Assembly: GCF_001592825.1 (NCBI RefSeq)
Contig: NZ_LTZG01000001.1
Location: 1,116,001 to 1,180,000 of the forward strand
Reading direction: 5' to 3'
Source: Planococcus maritimus
GTDB lineage: Bacteria > Bacillota > Bacilli > Bacillales_A > Planococcaceae
Length of the DNA: 64,000 bases
Shown here: positions 17,047-25,313 of the stretch, piece after piece
Layout: the number at the start of each line of letters is the position of its first letter
How positions within the stretch are numbered: the stretch's first letter is position 1
The notes under the pieces: generated by a model
Seen by the model: only the letters and a program-made list of their open reading frames with translations
Told to the model about the DNA's origin: nothing
Database searches by the model: none
Program-made: the position numbers and the translations under genes

Positions 17047-19095
17047 TTAAACTTCACGATTCCAATGACGGTGTGCCGCAATGGCCTCAACAAAATCGTC
17101 TGCAAAAGCTGTCATGGAATCTCCTGTGATGACCCCTGGCTCTCCGGTGTAACCATTGGCATCCAACCATTTCTTGCCTTCATGCGTAGCGCCAATCGGC
17201 TTGAAGTGATTAAAGGCTTCCGTAACGTAATAGGCAGCATTGCGCGCAAATTTTTTGCTGATTTCCGGGCCACCGACAGCATAAATAGCATCGAATAACA
17301 CTGGATCTGCCGTTGTGAAGGTATGGTCGATCATGAGTTGCTTGCCATTTCCTACTTCGAGTTTTCCTTGTTTTTCACTGATGATTTCGTATTGCAGCCC
17401 TTTTGATTCCAATTGGTCCAATACTTCCACAACTTCCTTGGAATTGAAATCAGGCGATACGATAACGCCTACTTTACGTGTTTTGGCTGTTTTGATGGTA
17501 TTTTCCTGGCTTAACGCCGGCGACTTTTTACTTGTATCCGTGTTGCCGGTTTGAGGCGCTTTGACACCGATATTCCCTGCTATTTCCTGGGCAAGTTTTA
17601 AGTTGACGTTGGCGTACATGTCCACGACTTGCTGGCGGATGTCGATGCTGTCGCATTTACCTAGCTCGAAGCTGAATGCTGCGATAATGTGCTGTTGCTC
17701 TGCGTCGCTCATGCTGTTCCAGAACATAGTTGCTTGTGAGAAGTGGTCTTTAAAGCTGTCGCTGCGCTTACGCACTTTGCGCCCTTCCACTTTCTCCTGG
17801 TAATGAACATACCCGCCGTCTTCTTCGCTGACAGGTGCTGGTGTATGGTTAGTGAACGAACTCTTCTGGTACGCAACTTTCCCTTTATTGATCGTCTGGC
17901 GGCCGTATCCATCGCGCTGGTTGTTATGGAACGGACAAGCGGGACGGTTAATCGGAAGCTCATGGAAATTTGGCCCGCCAAGGCGAATCAATTGCGTATC
18001 GGTATAGGAGAACAAGCGCCCTTGGAGCAATGGATCGTTTGAGAAATCGATTCCCGGCACTACATGTCCTGGGTGGAATGCCACTTGCTCTGTTTCCGCA
18101 AACACGTTATCGACGTTGCGGTTCAAGGTCATCTTGCCGACGATGTGGATTGGAATTTCTTCCTGCGGCCACATTTTCGTTGCATCCAACAGATCGAAAT
18201 CAAATTTATGCTCATCTTCTTCTGCAACAATCTGGACGCCTAGTTCATATTCTGGATAGTCTCCGTTTTCGATCGATTCATGCAGATCGGCGCGATGGAA
18301 ATCCGGGTTTTTTCCGTTTATCTTCTGCGCTTCGTCCCATACGAGGGAATGAACGCCGAGCGTTGATTTCCAAGTGAATTTCACAAAATGGGATTTCCCT
18401 TCCGCATTTACGAAACGGAAGGCATGGACGCCGAATCCATCCATTGTGCGCAAGCTTCTCGGAATGGCGCGATCAGACATCGTCCACATGACCATATGTG
18501 CCGATTCCTGGTTATTGGCGACAAAGTCCCAAAACGTATCGTGTGCCGTCGCTGCTTGAGGAATTTCATTATGTGGTTCTGGTTTGATGGCATGCACCAA
18601 ATCCGGGAACTTGATGGCGTCCTGGATGAAAAATACCGGGATATTATTTCCGACTAGGTCATAATTTCCTTCCTCGGTATAGAATTTAGTTGAAAACCCG
18701 CGCGCATCACGGACGGTCTCTGCTGAACCCCGTGATCCCGCAACTGTAGAAAAGCGCACGAAGACTGGCGTTTTCTTGCCTTTTTCCGAAAGAAATTTCG
18801 CTTTCGTCAAATGTTCTAGTGATTCATACGCTTCGAATTCACCATGCGCCGCAAATCCACGGGCATGGACTACACGCTCTGGAATGCGCTCATGGTCGAA
18901 ATGGGTCATTTTTTCACGGAAATGAAAGTCTTCCATCAAGGTCGGCCCGCGTTCACCCGCTTTTAAGGAAAATTCATCTTCCGATAATTTCAATCCTTGA
19001 TTCGTCGTCAAATCCTTGCCGCTATCGTCTGAACGAAACTGTTCCAATTGTTCGTTCTTGCTGTTTTCATCGATTTTTTTTGGATCTTTTGCCAT
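17047..19095 (-). CDS. katE: Large-subunit catalase (HPII type)
   Basis: The 682-residue haem catalase breaks down hydrogen peroxide. The catalytic His77 lies in RVVHARG and Asn150 in VGNNIPVFFIQD; the proximal haem Tyr is in RLFSYTDTQ. The C-terminal about 150 residues form a DJ-1/PfpI-like flavodoxin-type domain (KVGVIVSPDFNSKEV, YAVGGPE) found in large catalases. The length is normal for this clade. GAGGAG precedes the ATG. A sigma-B-like promoter lies 43 bp upstream of the start, as expected for katE of Bacillus. Confidence 0.96.
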   Translation of the reverse strand: MAKDPKKIDENSKNEQLEQFRSDDSGKDLTTNQGLKLSEDEFSLKAGERGPTLMEDFHFREKMTHFDHERIPERVVHARGFAAHGEFEAYESLEHLTKAKFLSEKGKKTPVFVRFSTVAGSRGSAETVRDARGFSTKFYTEEGNYDLVGNNIPVFFIQDAIKFPDLVHAIKPEPHNEIPQAATAHDTFWDFVANNQESAHMVMWTMSDRAIPRSLRTMDGFGVHAFRFVNAEGKSHFVKFTWKSTLGVHSLVWDEAQKINGKNPDFHRADLHESIENGDYPEYELGVQIVAEEDEHKFDFDLLDATKMWPQEEIPIHIVGKMTLNRNVDNVFAETEQVAFHPGHVVPGIDFSNDPLLQGRLFSYTDTQLIRLGGPNFHELPINRPACPFHNNQRDGYGRQTINKGKVAYQKSSFTNHTPAPVSEEDGGYVHYQEKVEGRKVRKRSDSFKDHFSQATMFWNSMSDAEQQHIIAAFSFELGKCDSIDIRQQVVDMYANVNLKLAQEIAGNIGVKAPQTGNTDTSKKSPALSQENTIKTAKTRKVGVIVSPDFNSKEVVEVLDQLESKGLQYEIISEKQGKLEVGNGKQLMIDHTFTTADPVLFDAIYAVGGPEISKKFARNAAYYVTEAFNHFKPIGATHEGKKWLDANGYTGEPGVITGDSMTAFADDFVEAIAAHRHWNREV

Positions 19096-19137
19096 TTTCC
19101 CACTCCTCGTTTCTTTATGTATTGCCTTAGTCTTTCT

Positions 19138-19163
19138 CTACCCCCCTCCCCGTGACTAAAAAC
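19138..19163 (-). promoter_or_regulatory. Candidate sigma-B promoter of katE
   Basis: On the minus strand GTTTTT (complement of 19158-19163), 14 bases, GGGTAG (complement of 19138-19143); both boxes match the sigma-B consensus at 5 of 6 positions or better. Distance to the katE ATG is 43 bp. Confidence 0.65.
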
Positions 19164-19194
19164 TATAAAATGGAAAAAACTTTAAACCTGCGAA

Positions 19195-19235
19195 AAAAGG
19201 CCCTGCAATGAAAAATCTCATTGCAAGGCCTTGTC
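19195..19235 (-). terminator. Terminator of glsA
   Basis: A long stem AAGGCCTTGCAATGAGA.. and its complement around a short A/T loop lies just behind the glutaminase stop on the minus strand. Confidence 0.82.
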
Positions 19236-19252
19236 CAATTTTATTCTGTTCA

Positions 19253-20218
19253 TTAAAAAATGCTTAAATCCCATTCTTTCGAAATTTGCCGCAGCATCAT
19301 CGTTCCGGCAGCACTATTGCCTTGCACGTCGATTGCTGGCCCGTAAACGCCAATGCCTGCCCCTGCGCGGAATTCATAAGTTTGCGAGTGCAGCTTTGGC
19401 GGAACAGCGGCCATGATGCCGCCTGAGACGCCACTTTTTGCCGGAATTCCGACATGTGCCGCAAAATTGCCGGATGAATTGTACATGCCGCAAGTAACCA
19501 TCAATACTTTCGTTACTTGCGCAATTTCTTCGGAGAAATGTTTGACTTTGGTGATTGGGTTATAGCCGTCGTAAGCGAGGATCAAGCCAAGCAGCGCCAG
19601 GTCCTTCACTGAAATCTTGATTGCGCATTGGCTAATGTAGATATCGAGCGCTTCTTCTACTTCAAGCTCGAGGAAGTTCGCTTCTTTCAAGTAATACGCG
19701 AGCGCCCGGTTGCGGTGTGATGTCGCCCATTCCGAATCGTAAACTTCCTTGTCGATTTCAATGGGATGGCCGAGCAGTTCTTCCAAGAACCCTTTCAAGA
19801 ACTCAAATTTCTTTTGCCCGTTTCGCCCAGGGAGCAGCGAGGAAATTGTGATGGCTCCTGCGTTGATAAACGGATTGAATGGCTTGTTTGGCCGATGGAT
19901 TTCAAATGGCACGATGGAGTTGAATGCTTCGCCTGTAGGCTCGACATCCACCCGCTCCAAGACGAAGTCCAATCCATAATGGCAGCTGAGTGCTACGAAT
20001 GTCAGCGCCTTGGATATACTTTGCAGAGTGAATTCCTTATCCGTATCTCCTGCACAATAATAATGGCCATCTTCGTCGATCATGCAAATCCCCAGTTTGC
20101 CTGGGTCTACTTTGCCCAAAGCTGGTATGTACTGGGCTGTGGTACCCAGAACGGCATGCCCTTTGTTTTCATTCACCCAAGCTTCAAGCTGTTCGGTGAT
20201 ACGCGGATTGTTTTGCAC
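19253..20218 (-). CDS. glsA: Glutaminase A
   Basis: The roughly 321-residue serine-dependent glutaminase hydrolyses glutamine to glutamate and ammonia. The beta-lactamase-like SxxK motif is in QSISKAL; PFNPFINAGAI and the late KSGVSGGI are the family signatures. AAGGAGG sits one base before the ATG at 20224 but seven bases before a GTG at 20218, so I place the start at the GTG; the difference is two residues. It has its own terminator. Confidence 0.93.
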   Translation of the reverse strand: MQNNPRITEQLEAWVNENKGHAVLGTTAQYIPALGKVDPGKLGICMIDEDGHYYCAGDTDKEFTLQSISKALTFVALSCHYGLDFVLERVDVEPTGEAFNSIVPFEIHRPNKPFNPFINAGAITISSLLPGRNGQKKFEFLKGFLEELLGHPIEIDKEVYDSEWATSHRNRALAYYLKEANFLELEVEEALDIYISQCAIKISVKDLALLGLILAYDGYNPITKVKHFSEEIAQVTKVLMVTCGMYNSSGNFAAHVGIPAKSGVSGGIMAAVPPKLHSQTYEFRAGAGIGVYGPAIDVQGNSAAGTMMLRQISKEWDLSIF

Positions 20219-20302
20219 CGTCATCCCTCCTTCAATTCGTTTTTATTTATCATGACCGAAGCAGGACATGGTTGTCAAAGCATGCGGAAAAATTCTTGCC
20301 GA

Positions 20303-20333
20303 AGAAAAAGCTCCCCCGTAACGGAGAAGCTTT
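20303..20333 (-). terminator. Terminator of the MhqD-like gene
   Basis: On the minus strand AAGCTTCTCCG, loop TTA, CGGGGGAGCTT and a T run, three bases behind the stop of the hydrolase gene. Confidence 0.8.
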
Positions 20334-20335
20334 GT

Positions 20336-20941
20336 TCACCCTTTTTCATACCAAGCTTTAGCGGCAACCAATTCATCCATTGTCAGCTGGTGCCCATTGT
20401 GTTCCCAATGCAGTTCGACTGCAGCTCCCGCTTTGCTCAATAGTTGTTCGAGATCTTCCGATTCTACTTTCGGGCAGATCGGGTCGTTCGTCCCTGCGGC
20501 GATAAAGACACGGGTTTTTTCAAGATTCGGCAATTCCTTATCACGATCCGGCACCATCGGATGATGCAAGATGGCCGCTTTCAATGAGTTTTCGTATGAA
20601 AACAACAGGTTCGCAGCAATGTTCGCGCCATTCGAATAGCCAAGTGCAATGACATTGTTGCGATCGAAGCCGTATTCTTCAGCTGCCTGGCCGATAAATC
20701 CATGCAACTCCTCTGTTCGTTCGCGCAAATCTTCCATATCGAATACCCCTTCAGACAAACGCTTGAAAAAGCGCGGCATGCCGTTTTCCGACACATTGCC
20801 CCGGACACTCAATACGCCGGCTTCCGGGTCAATATGGCCCGCTGCTGGCAGCAAATCCGTTTCCGTGCCCCCGGTTCCGTGCAGCAAAAGAAACGTTGGC
20901 TTGGATGCGTCCGCCGGTGGATTGTAAATATGTTTCATCAT
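20336..20941 (-). CDS. mhqD: Alpha/beta hydrolase, MhqD-like
   Basis: The 201-residue hydrolase has an oxyanion segment LLHGTGGTETDLLP, nucleophile Ser in GYSNGA, a late Asp in GTNDPIC, and His in NGHQLT. The segment VRGNVSENGMPRFFKRL matches B. subtilis MhqD (YodD), a hydrolase of the methylhydroquinone and quinone stress response; the true substrate is unknown. GGGAGG is 8 bases before the ATG. An inverted repeat like the MhqR operator lies 20 bp upstream, which supports the assignment. It has its own terminator. Confidence 0.8.
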   Translation of the reverse strand: MMKHIYNPPADASKPTFLLLHGTGGTETDLLPAAGHIDPEAGVLSVRGNVSENGMPRFFKRLSEGVFDMEDLRERTEELHGFIGQAAEEYGFDRNNVIALGYSNGANIAANLLFSYENSLKAAILHHPMVPDRDKELPNLEKTRVFIAAGTNDPICPKVESEDLEQLLSKAGAAVELHWEHNGHQLTMDELVAAKAWYEKG

Positions 20942-20961
20942 GAAAATAACCTCCCTAGTTA

Positions 20962-20983
20962 ATTATCTTTAATTCGAGATAAT
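20962..20983. promoter_or_regulatory. MhqR-like operator
   Basis: ATTATCTTTAA and TTCGAGATAAT form an 11+11 inverted repeat with 9 of 11 paired positions, resembling the MhqR operator (ATCTCGAATT type) of Bacillus and Staphylococcus. It lies 20 bp before the MhqD-like gene. No mhqR gene is in the window. Confidence 0.65.
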
Positions 20984-21018
20984 AAAATCATACCATACCG
21001 TGCATAAGCTTCCAAATC

Positions 21019-21048
21019 AAAAAGCCTGAGGAGGACCTCAGGCTTTTT
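21019..21048. terminator. Terminator copy 2 flanking repeat B
   Basis: AAAAAGCCTGAGG, loop AGGA, CCTCAGGCTTTTT. It matches the terminator at 21287-21315 with one base change over 28 bases, and stands upstream of the MhqD-like gene where no gene needs it. Confidence 0.9.
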
Positions 21049-21286
21049 CAGAACGTTGAAGAAGTTTATACTTCTCTATTAACGAAAAGAGAGTGACACT
21101 ATTCCATAATAATAAAACCAACGAATTATCTCAGTATTTGGAGAAGCGTTCGCTCGACTCCAGTGGTAAAGCGAGACGACCGAGACCCCGCAAGGCGCGA
21201 AGCGGCTGAGGAGGCTTGGGCGCGAGCCCACGGAGTCGTGCGATAAGCTTCGGAAAATACGACTTCTTAACTTTCTTGACAGCCTG
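21049..21286 (-). repeat. Interspersed repeat, copy B
   Basis: About 235 bp between two copies of the hslO terminator, about 90 percent like copy A over the 150-bp core but on the opposite strand. Read on the minus strand it starts GTCAAGAAAG after the hslO terminator and ends CTTCTTCAAC before the second terminator. One stem base pair differs from copies A and C (CGTGCGA in place of CGAGCGA). No coding potential was seen. Confidence 0.88.
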
Positions 21287-21315
21287 AAAAAAGCCTGAGG
21301 AGGGCCTCAGGCTTT
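21287..21315 (-). terminator. Terminator of hslO, copy 1 flanking repeat B
   Basis: AAAGCCTGAGG, loop AGGG, CCTCAGGCTTT, eight bases behind the hslO stop; duplicated beyond the repeat at 21019-21048. Confidence 0.9.
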
Positions 21316-21322
21316 CGTCAGA

Positions 21323-22192
21323 TTAGGAGAGCATCTCCTGTAATTGGCCTTTCGAGAAAACGTAAGTCTCATTGCAGAAATGGCATTGTGCTTCTGCCTG
21401 GCCTTCTGTTTCAATGATGTCTTCGATTTCCGCCGGCCCGAGCCCTTGAATCGCATTCTGAATGCGCTCACGGGAACATTGGCATTGGAAATTCACGGGC
21501 ATTTTATCAAGTGCTTTAACATTCTCTTTCCCCAGTACTTCGTCTAGAATTTCTTCAGGCGTCAACCCGGCACGCACCATATTGGAAATGGTCGGAATTT
21601 CAGTGAGGCGCTGTTCGAGCTGGGTGATCACTTTTTCATCTGTACCTGGCATCAGTTGGATCAAAAAGCCACCCGAAGCCAAAATAGTATTGTCTGGGTT
21701 GACGATGACGCCAACACCGACTGAAGAAGGCGTTTGTTCAGAGGTTACAATGTAATGCGTGAAATCATCGCCCAATTCGCCGGAGACGATAGGTACTTGG
21801 CCAACGTAAGGATGCTGCAACCCGATATCTTTAGAGACAGTCAGTGTCCCTTCTGTCCCGACTGCCCGGCGGACATCGAGTTTGCCTTGTTCGTTCAAAT
21901 CGAAATGGGTTTGTGGATTGGACACATACCCGCGCACTTCGCCTTTTGCGTTAGCATCGACTAGGATCGTGCCAAGCGGGCCGCCTCCGTTGATTTTAAT
22001 GGTCAGCTTTTCTTCGCCTTTCAGCATCGCACCAAGCATGACGCTCGCTGTCATCGAACGGCCTAATGCCGCAGATGCGGTCGGCCAGGTGTAATGGCGT
22101 CGTTGCGCCTCATTTACTGTTTCGGTCGTGCGCGCAGCAAAGGCACGGATTTGGCCATCATACGCCAAAGCTTTCACTAAATAATCGTTCAT
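21323..22192 (-). CDS. hslO: Redox-regulated chaperone Hsp33
   Basis: The 289-residue holdase is activated by oxidation. The N-terminal domain has the family opening [17 protein letters not shown]. The C-terminal zinc-binding redox switch carries CxC (QCQCSRE) and CxxC (CHFCNE), all four cysteines present. AGAGGA precedes the ATG. It is transcribed leftwards, with the DUF896 gene 39 bp upstream on the same strand. Confidence 0.95.
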   Translation of the reverse strand: MNDYLVKALAYDGQIRAFAARTTETVNEAQRRHYTWPTASAALGRSMTASVMLGAMLKGEEKLTIKINGGGPLGTILVDANAKGEVRGYVSNPQTHFDLNEQGKLDVRRAVGTEGTLTVSKDIGLQHPYVGQVPIVSGELGDDFTHYIVTSEQTPSSVGVGVIVNPDNTILASGGFLIQLMPGTDEKVITQLEQRLTEIPTISNMVRAGLTPEEILDEVLGKENVKALDKMPVNFQCQCSRERIQNAIQGLGPAEIEDIIETEGQAEAQCHFCNETYVFSKGQLQEMLS

Positions 22193-22231
22193 TTATGTTC
22201 TTCCTCTCTCGAATCGTTTAAGTTTCTTCGC

Positions 22232-22441
22232 TTATTTCAAGTCTTTGATTTTGCTTGGCGTAACATCGGCACCAAGCGGATCAATGACCGTTACATTCGT
22301 TACTGTCGACTCGACTTGGCCACGGATTTCCTGAAGATACTCGCGGCGCAATACTTGCTGCTCTCGGATTTCCTCATAGCTCAGTCCGTAATCACGCTCT
22401 TTGTGCGCCAATTCATTAATGCGCGGCAAGATTTTGATCAT
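22232..22441 (-). CDS. DUF896 (YnzC-like) protein
   Basis: A 69-residue protein of the DUF896 family: a helical hairpin (INELAHKERD, then EQQVLRREYLQEIRGQ) followed by VTNVTVIDPLGADVTPSKIK. In B. subtilis the relative YnzC/YneA-region protein has been linked to the SOS operon, but here it stands alone before hslO. Function unknown. AAAGGAGTG precedes the ATG. An operator-like half site lies about 55 bp upstream. Confidence 0.85.
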   Translation of the reverse strand: MIKILPRINELAHKERDYGLSYEEIREQQVLRREYLQEIRGQVESTVTNVTVIDPLGADVTPSKIKDLK

Positions 22442-22496
22442 CTGAATCGCACTCCTTTCTGTGCGGACAGGGACATATCCACTTCCTCCATTTTAT

Positions 22497-22518
22497 ATTA
22501 TCTCGAATTAAAAATAAA
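22497..22518. promoter_or_regulatory. Possible second MhqR-like operator
   Basis: ATTATCTCGAA is identical to one half of the operator at 20962-20983 (reversed), followed by a degenerate second half (7 of 11). It lies upstream of the DUF896-hslO pair. Confidence 0.35.
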
Positions 22519-22545
22519 TAAATGTGCTTGCAAAGAATCCCATAA

Positions 22546-22583
22546 GCAAAAAGCCCGCCGCCCAAACTTAATTGGGCGGCGGG
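22546..22583 (-). terminator. Terminator of the patatin-GNAT operon
   Basis: CCCGCCGCCCAA pairs with TTGGGCGGCGGG, and on the minus strand a T run follows, just behind the acetyltransferase stop. Confidence 0.9.
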
Positions 22584-22586
22584 TGG

Positions 22587-23033
22587 TCAGTTGGCAAGAC
22601 GAAATTGAGTGCATGTCACACCCGGTGCAACCTCAAAGATTTCTTCTTCCTGAAAGCCGAACGATTCATATAGTTTCCTGGCCGGCTCATTCGCTGTCCC
22701 TGTACTGACGATAAACTCCTTCTTTCGATGCTGTCCCAGCAAGTGTCCGACCAGAGTGCGGGCGATGCCTTGCCGAAACTGAAGCGGGTCCACTACAAGC
22801 CGATAAATATCGACAATCCCGCCTTCTTCCTTATAGGAAATGAACCCTTTCAAATACTCTTCCTGATACCCAAGAAAAGTCTCTTCGCTTTGCTGGATTT
22901 CTTCAATCGTTTCGGAGAGATGGGGAATATCATGGAACCCCATCAGTTCCGCTTCAATTCGGTAAGCCGGCCGTTGGATCGACTGAATGTCGCGTGCGGT
23001 TTTTTCGTTTGTCTGATCTATTTGAGTAATCAT
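22587..23033 (-). CDS. GNAT family N-acetyltransferase
   Basis: The 148-residue acetyltransferase has motif A (IYRLVVDPLQFRQGIARTLVGHLL) for acetyl-CoA binding and the motif B Tyr in NEPARKLYESFGF. The acceptor is unknown. AAAGGAG is six bases before the ATG at 23033, which shares a base with the patatin stop (TGATG), so the two genes are translationally coupled. Confidence 0.88.
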   Translation of the reverse strand: MITQIDQTNEKTARDIQSIQRPAYRIEAELMGFHDIPHLSETIEEIQQSEETFLGYQEEYLKGFISYKEEGGIVDIYRLVVDPLQFRQGIARTLVGHLLGQHRKKEFIVSTGTANEPARKLYESFGFQEEEIFEVAPGVTCTQFRLAN

Positions 23034-23914
23034 CACAAACTCCTTTCTGCATTGACTATTTGTTGGGCTTGAACGAACTTTCGAATCCGCGGCACCATTA
23101 ACTCTGCATCCCGGTAACCCTGGACATATAAAGCTGCAAGCCGCTCCTGATCTCGCTCGATGCCACGCAGCTTATGCAAATTGCGCGGCCGGATAATCAT
23201 CGCCTGTTCTTGTGCTTCAAGCGCCTCTATGTGCGCCAATGATTCATTGTAAACACGCTGCCGTTCTTCTAAAGCCCGCGCAAGCCCTGGGTACTGTCGG
23301 GCAAAAGCAGGGGCGAGACGCATAAGGGGTGTCTGGCGTTTCCTATAATTTCGTTCCCTTGTCATTATAACGATTGGCTTGGTCACGCCATCTGACAAAG
23401 CTTGCTTGATTGGCAGCGGATCGGCGAGGCTTCCGTCCATCAAAAAACGCCCATCGAATTCTACGGGACGCGACATGAACGGCAACGAGCTCGATGCCCG
23501 GACAACTGCAAGCAGTTCGTCAGGAGGCAGGGGCTTGCGGTAGTAGATGGCTTCCCCTGTCATGCAATCAGTGGTCCCGACGACAAATTCTTCTGCCGCT
23601 TTATCGAATCTTTCATAATCAAATGGCACAAGCCGATTCGGAATGTCATCGAAAATCAAATTCATGCCGAACAGTTCCCGGTTTTTCAGCAAATTTCTCA
23701 TGGAAATATAATCGGGGTGTGTGACGTAATCGATCATCACTGTGCGGTTCCTGCCGCTTTGCCGCGACAGATAGGAAACGGCATTGCATGCACCGGCCGA
23801 AACCCCGATAACATACTCCATAAATAAATCCTCTTCCATAAGCTTCTGCAACACGCCTGCCGTGTAGACGCCCCGCATGCCGCCGCCTTCCAAAATCAAT
23901 CCGCTTTTCACCAT
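23033..23914 (-). CDS. Patatin-like phospholipase
   Basis: The 293-residue cytoplasmic serine lipase has oxyanion loop GGGMRG (residues 10-15), nucleophile Ser in GVSAG (about residue 40) and catalytic Asp in DGSLADPLP. It resembles the YjjU group. It would hydrolyse acyl esters of phospholipids or related lipids. GGGGAGG precedes the ATG. It is first gene of a two-gene operon with the GNAT acetyltransferase. Confidence 0.88.
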   Translation of the reverse strand: MVKSGLILEGGGMRGVYTAGVLQKLMEEDLFMEYVIGVSAGACNAVSYLSRQSGRNRTVMIDYVTHPDYISMRNLLKNRELFGMNLIFDDIPNRLVPFDYERFDKAAEEFVVGTTDCMTGEAIYYRKPLPPDELLAVVRASSSLPFMSRPVEFDGRFLMDGSLADPLPIKQALSDGVTKPIVIMTRERNYRKRQTPLMRLAPAFARQYPGLARALEERQRVYNESLAHIEALEAQEQAMIIRPRNLHKLRGIERDQERLAALYVQGYRDAELMVPRIRKFVQAQQIVNAERSL

Positions 23915-23941
23915 GACCCTCCCCTTCCCTTGAAAGTGTGA

Positions 23942-24619
23942 TCATCCGATTTTCTGAATCAATTCCTGCCCATTGTTTTTCGGCGAATTGACCGCGCCAG
24001 ATACTTCGTACGCCTCTAACCCTGACCTTTGATAAGGCTTGATGAGTTCTTGCAACAGTTCGGGATCTTGGACGTTCGGGTCAAGCCAGACCTGTTCGTC
24101 GCTCTTCGATAAAATCACCGGCATGCGATCATGAATCTCCGCCATCAGGGCATTCGGCTCCGTCGTTAAAATCGTACAGCTATGAACCATTTGCCCGTCC
24201 TGCGCTTTCCAGGATTCCCATAATCCTGCGAATGCGAACAATTCATCATCTTCCAAATGGATAAGCATGGGTGTTTTGCTGCCCTCGCCCTTTTTCCACT
24301 CGTAAAATGCGCTTGCCGGAATCAAGCAGCGTCTTTTTCTAAAAGCCGTTCGGAAACTGGGCTTTTCTGCCGCTGTCTCTCCGCGTGCATTGATCATCTT
24401 GTAGCCGATTTTGTGATCTTTTGCCCAAGATGGGATAAGACCCCAACGAAATGTCCCAAGTCGGTTCTGCTTGCCGTCATTGATGACCGCAGCGATTTGC
24501 TGGGAAGGTGCCACATTGTAATTTTTCTCATAGAGTCCTTGCTCTAGAGCAGCTTCTTCAATATTAAAACGCTCAAGCAGCGCCGCGTAATCTGCATATA
24601 ATGCAAACCTTCCGCACAC
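23942..24619 (-). CDS. SRAP (HMCES/YedK) abasic-site protein
   Basis: The 225-residue protein forms a thiazolidine DNA-protein crosslink at abasic sites in single-stranded DNA. The catalytic Cys2 (MCGRF) is exposed after removal of the start residue. Asn in NARGE, Glu in FYEW and His in HDRMP complete the active site. The start is a GTG at 24619, fixed by MCGRF and the AAGGAGGG site upstream. I found no LexA box in the 150 bp upstream. Confidence 0.93.
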   Translation of the reverse strand: MCGRFALYADYAALLERFNIEEAALEQGLYEKNYNVAPSQQIAAVINDGKQNRLGTFRWGLIPSWAKDHKIGYKMINARGETAAEKPSFRTAFRKRRCLIPASAFYEWKKGEGSKTPMLIHLEDDELFAFAGLWESWKAQDGQMVHSCTILTTEPNALMAEIHDRMPVILSKSDEQVWLDPNVQDPELLQELIKPYQRSGLEAYEVSGAVNSPKNNGQELIQKIG

Positions 24620-24773
24620 TGAAATCCCTCCTTGCGTATATTCATTTTAAATATAACAGATTTTTCAAAATACTTCAGCAATCCGCTGTTCACCTCTTTA
24701 CTCAGGCCTCTTCAGCGTTCAAGCGAAAAGAATGTTATAATAGAGAGACTATAAGGAAATGAGGAGGAATTGC

Positions 24774-25205
24774 ATGGCTACTGCGCGCGAAATGAATTTG
24801 GTCAATAAGGATCTTTTGGTTGAGGAATTGGGCCTCAAGCAATTCGGCAACTCGAATGTTTTTTACAATGAGGACTTTTTTGTCCTTTCTCCGTCTGTTC
24901 AACGCTACGAAAAAGGCTTTGACGTAAGTGAGTACAATCTCTCAAAATATGACCCGGAAAAGCATCAAGGGTTTGTTATCGTCCGCTATATGGATACGTT
25001 CTTAATGGCTAAGCTTGAAAGTTTCACTGACAAGATGATGCCGCCTGAACTGCAATTGAAGAAAAAGAACGTGAAACCGCATTGGAAGTTTACGGTTGTC
25101 GAAAACCCGGCCTATCATCTCGTTAATACCCAAAATAAGGAATTGCGCTATCGCCTGCAAGAACCTACCCGTAAACAAATCCTTGCATATTTCAATAAGC
25201 TATAA
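24774..25205 (+). CDS. Conserved-looking protein of unknown function
   Basis: A 143-residue soluble protein that I do not recognise. It contains one Trp, several aromatic-rich strands (NVFYNEDFFVLSP, VIVRYMDTFLMAKLES) and a C-terminal helix ending QILAYFNKL. GAGGAGG precedes the chosen ATG. A -10-like TATAAT (24736-24741) stands about 35 bp upstream, and a terminator follows directly, so it is a well-formed single gene. Confidence 0.72.
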   Translation: MATAREMNLVNKDLLVEELGLKQFGNSNVFYNEDFFVLSPSVQRYEKGFDVSEYNLSKYDPEKHQGFVIVRYMDTFLMAKLESFTDKMMPPELQLKKKNVKPHWKFTVVENPAYHLVNTQNKELRYRLQEPTRKQILAYFNKL

Positions 25206-25210
25206 GGTTT

Positions 25211-25238
25211 ATCCCGCATTTAAAATGCGGGCTTTTTT
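25211..25238 (+). terminator. Terminator of the unknown gene
   Basis: CCCGCATT, loop TA, AATGCGGG followed by C and six T residues. Confidence 0.9.
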
Positions 25239-25313
25239 GCGGCTTTTTTTACTGGGTATATTTAGGGTATGAGTGGTAGAATGGACCACACATGCATTTA
25301 CGAAACGGAAGTG

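Noticed and set aside
25290..25311. 18-base exact match to 18403-18420 inside katE (GCATTTACGAAACGGAAG)
   Set aside because: In katE it is ordinary coding sequence; nothing around the two sites matches, so chance is the simplest explanation.
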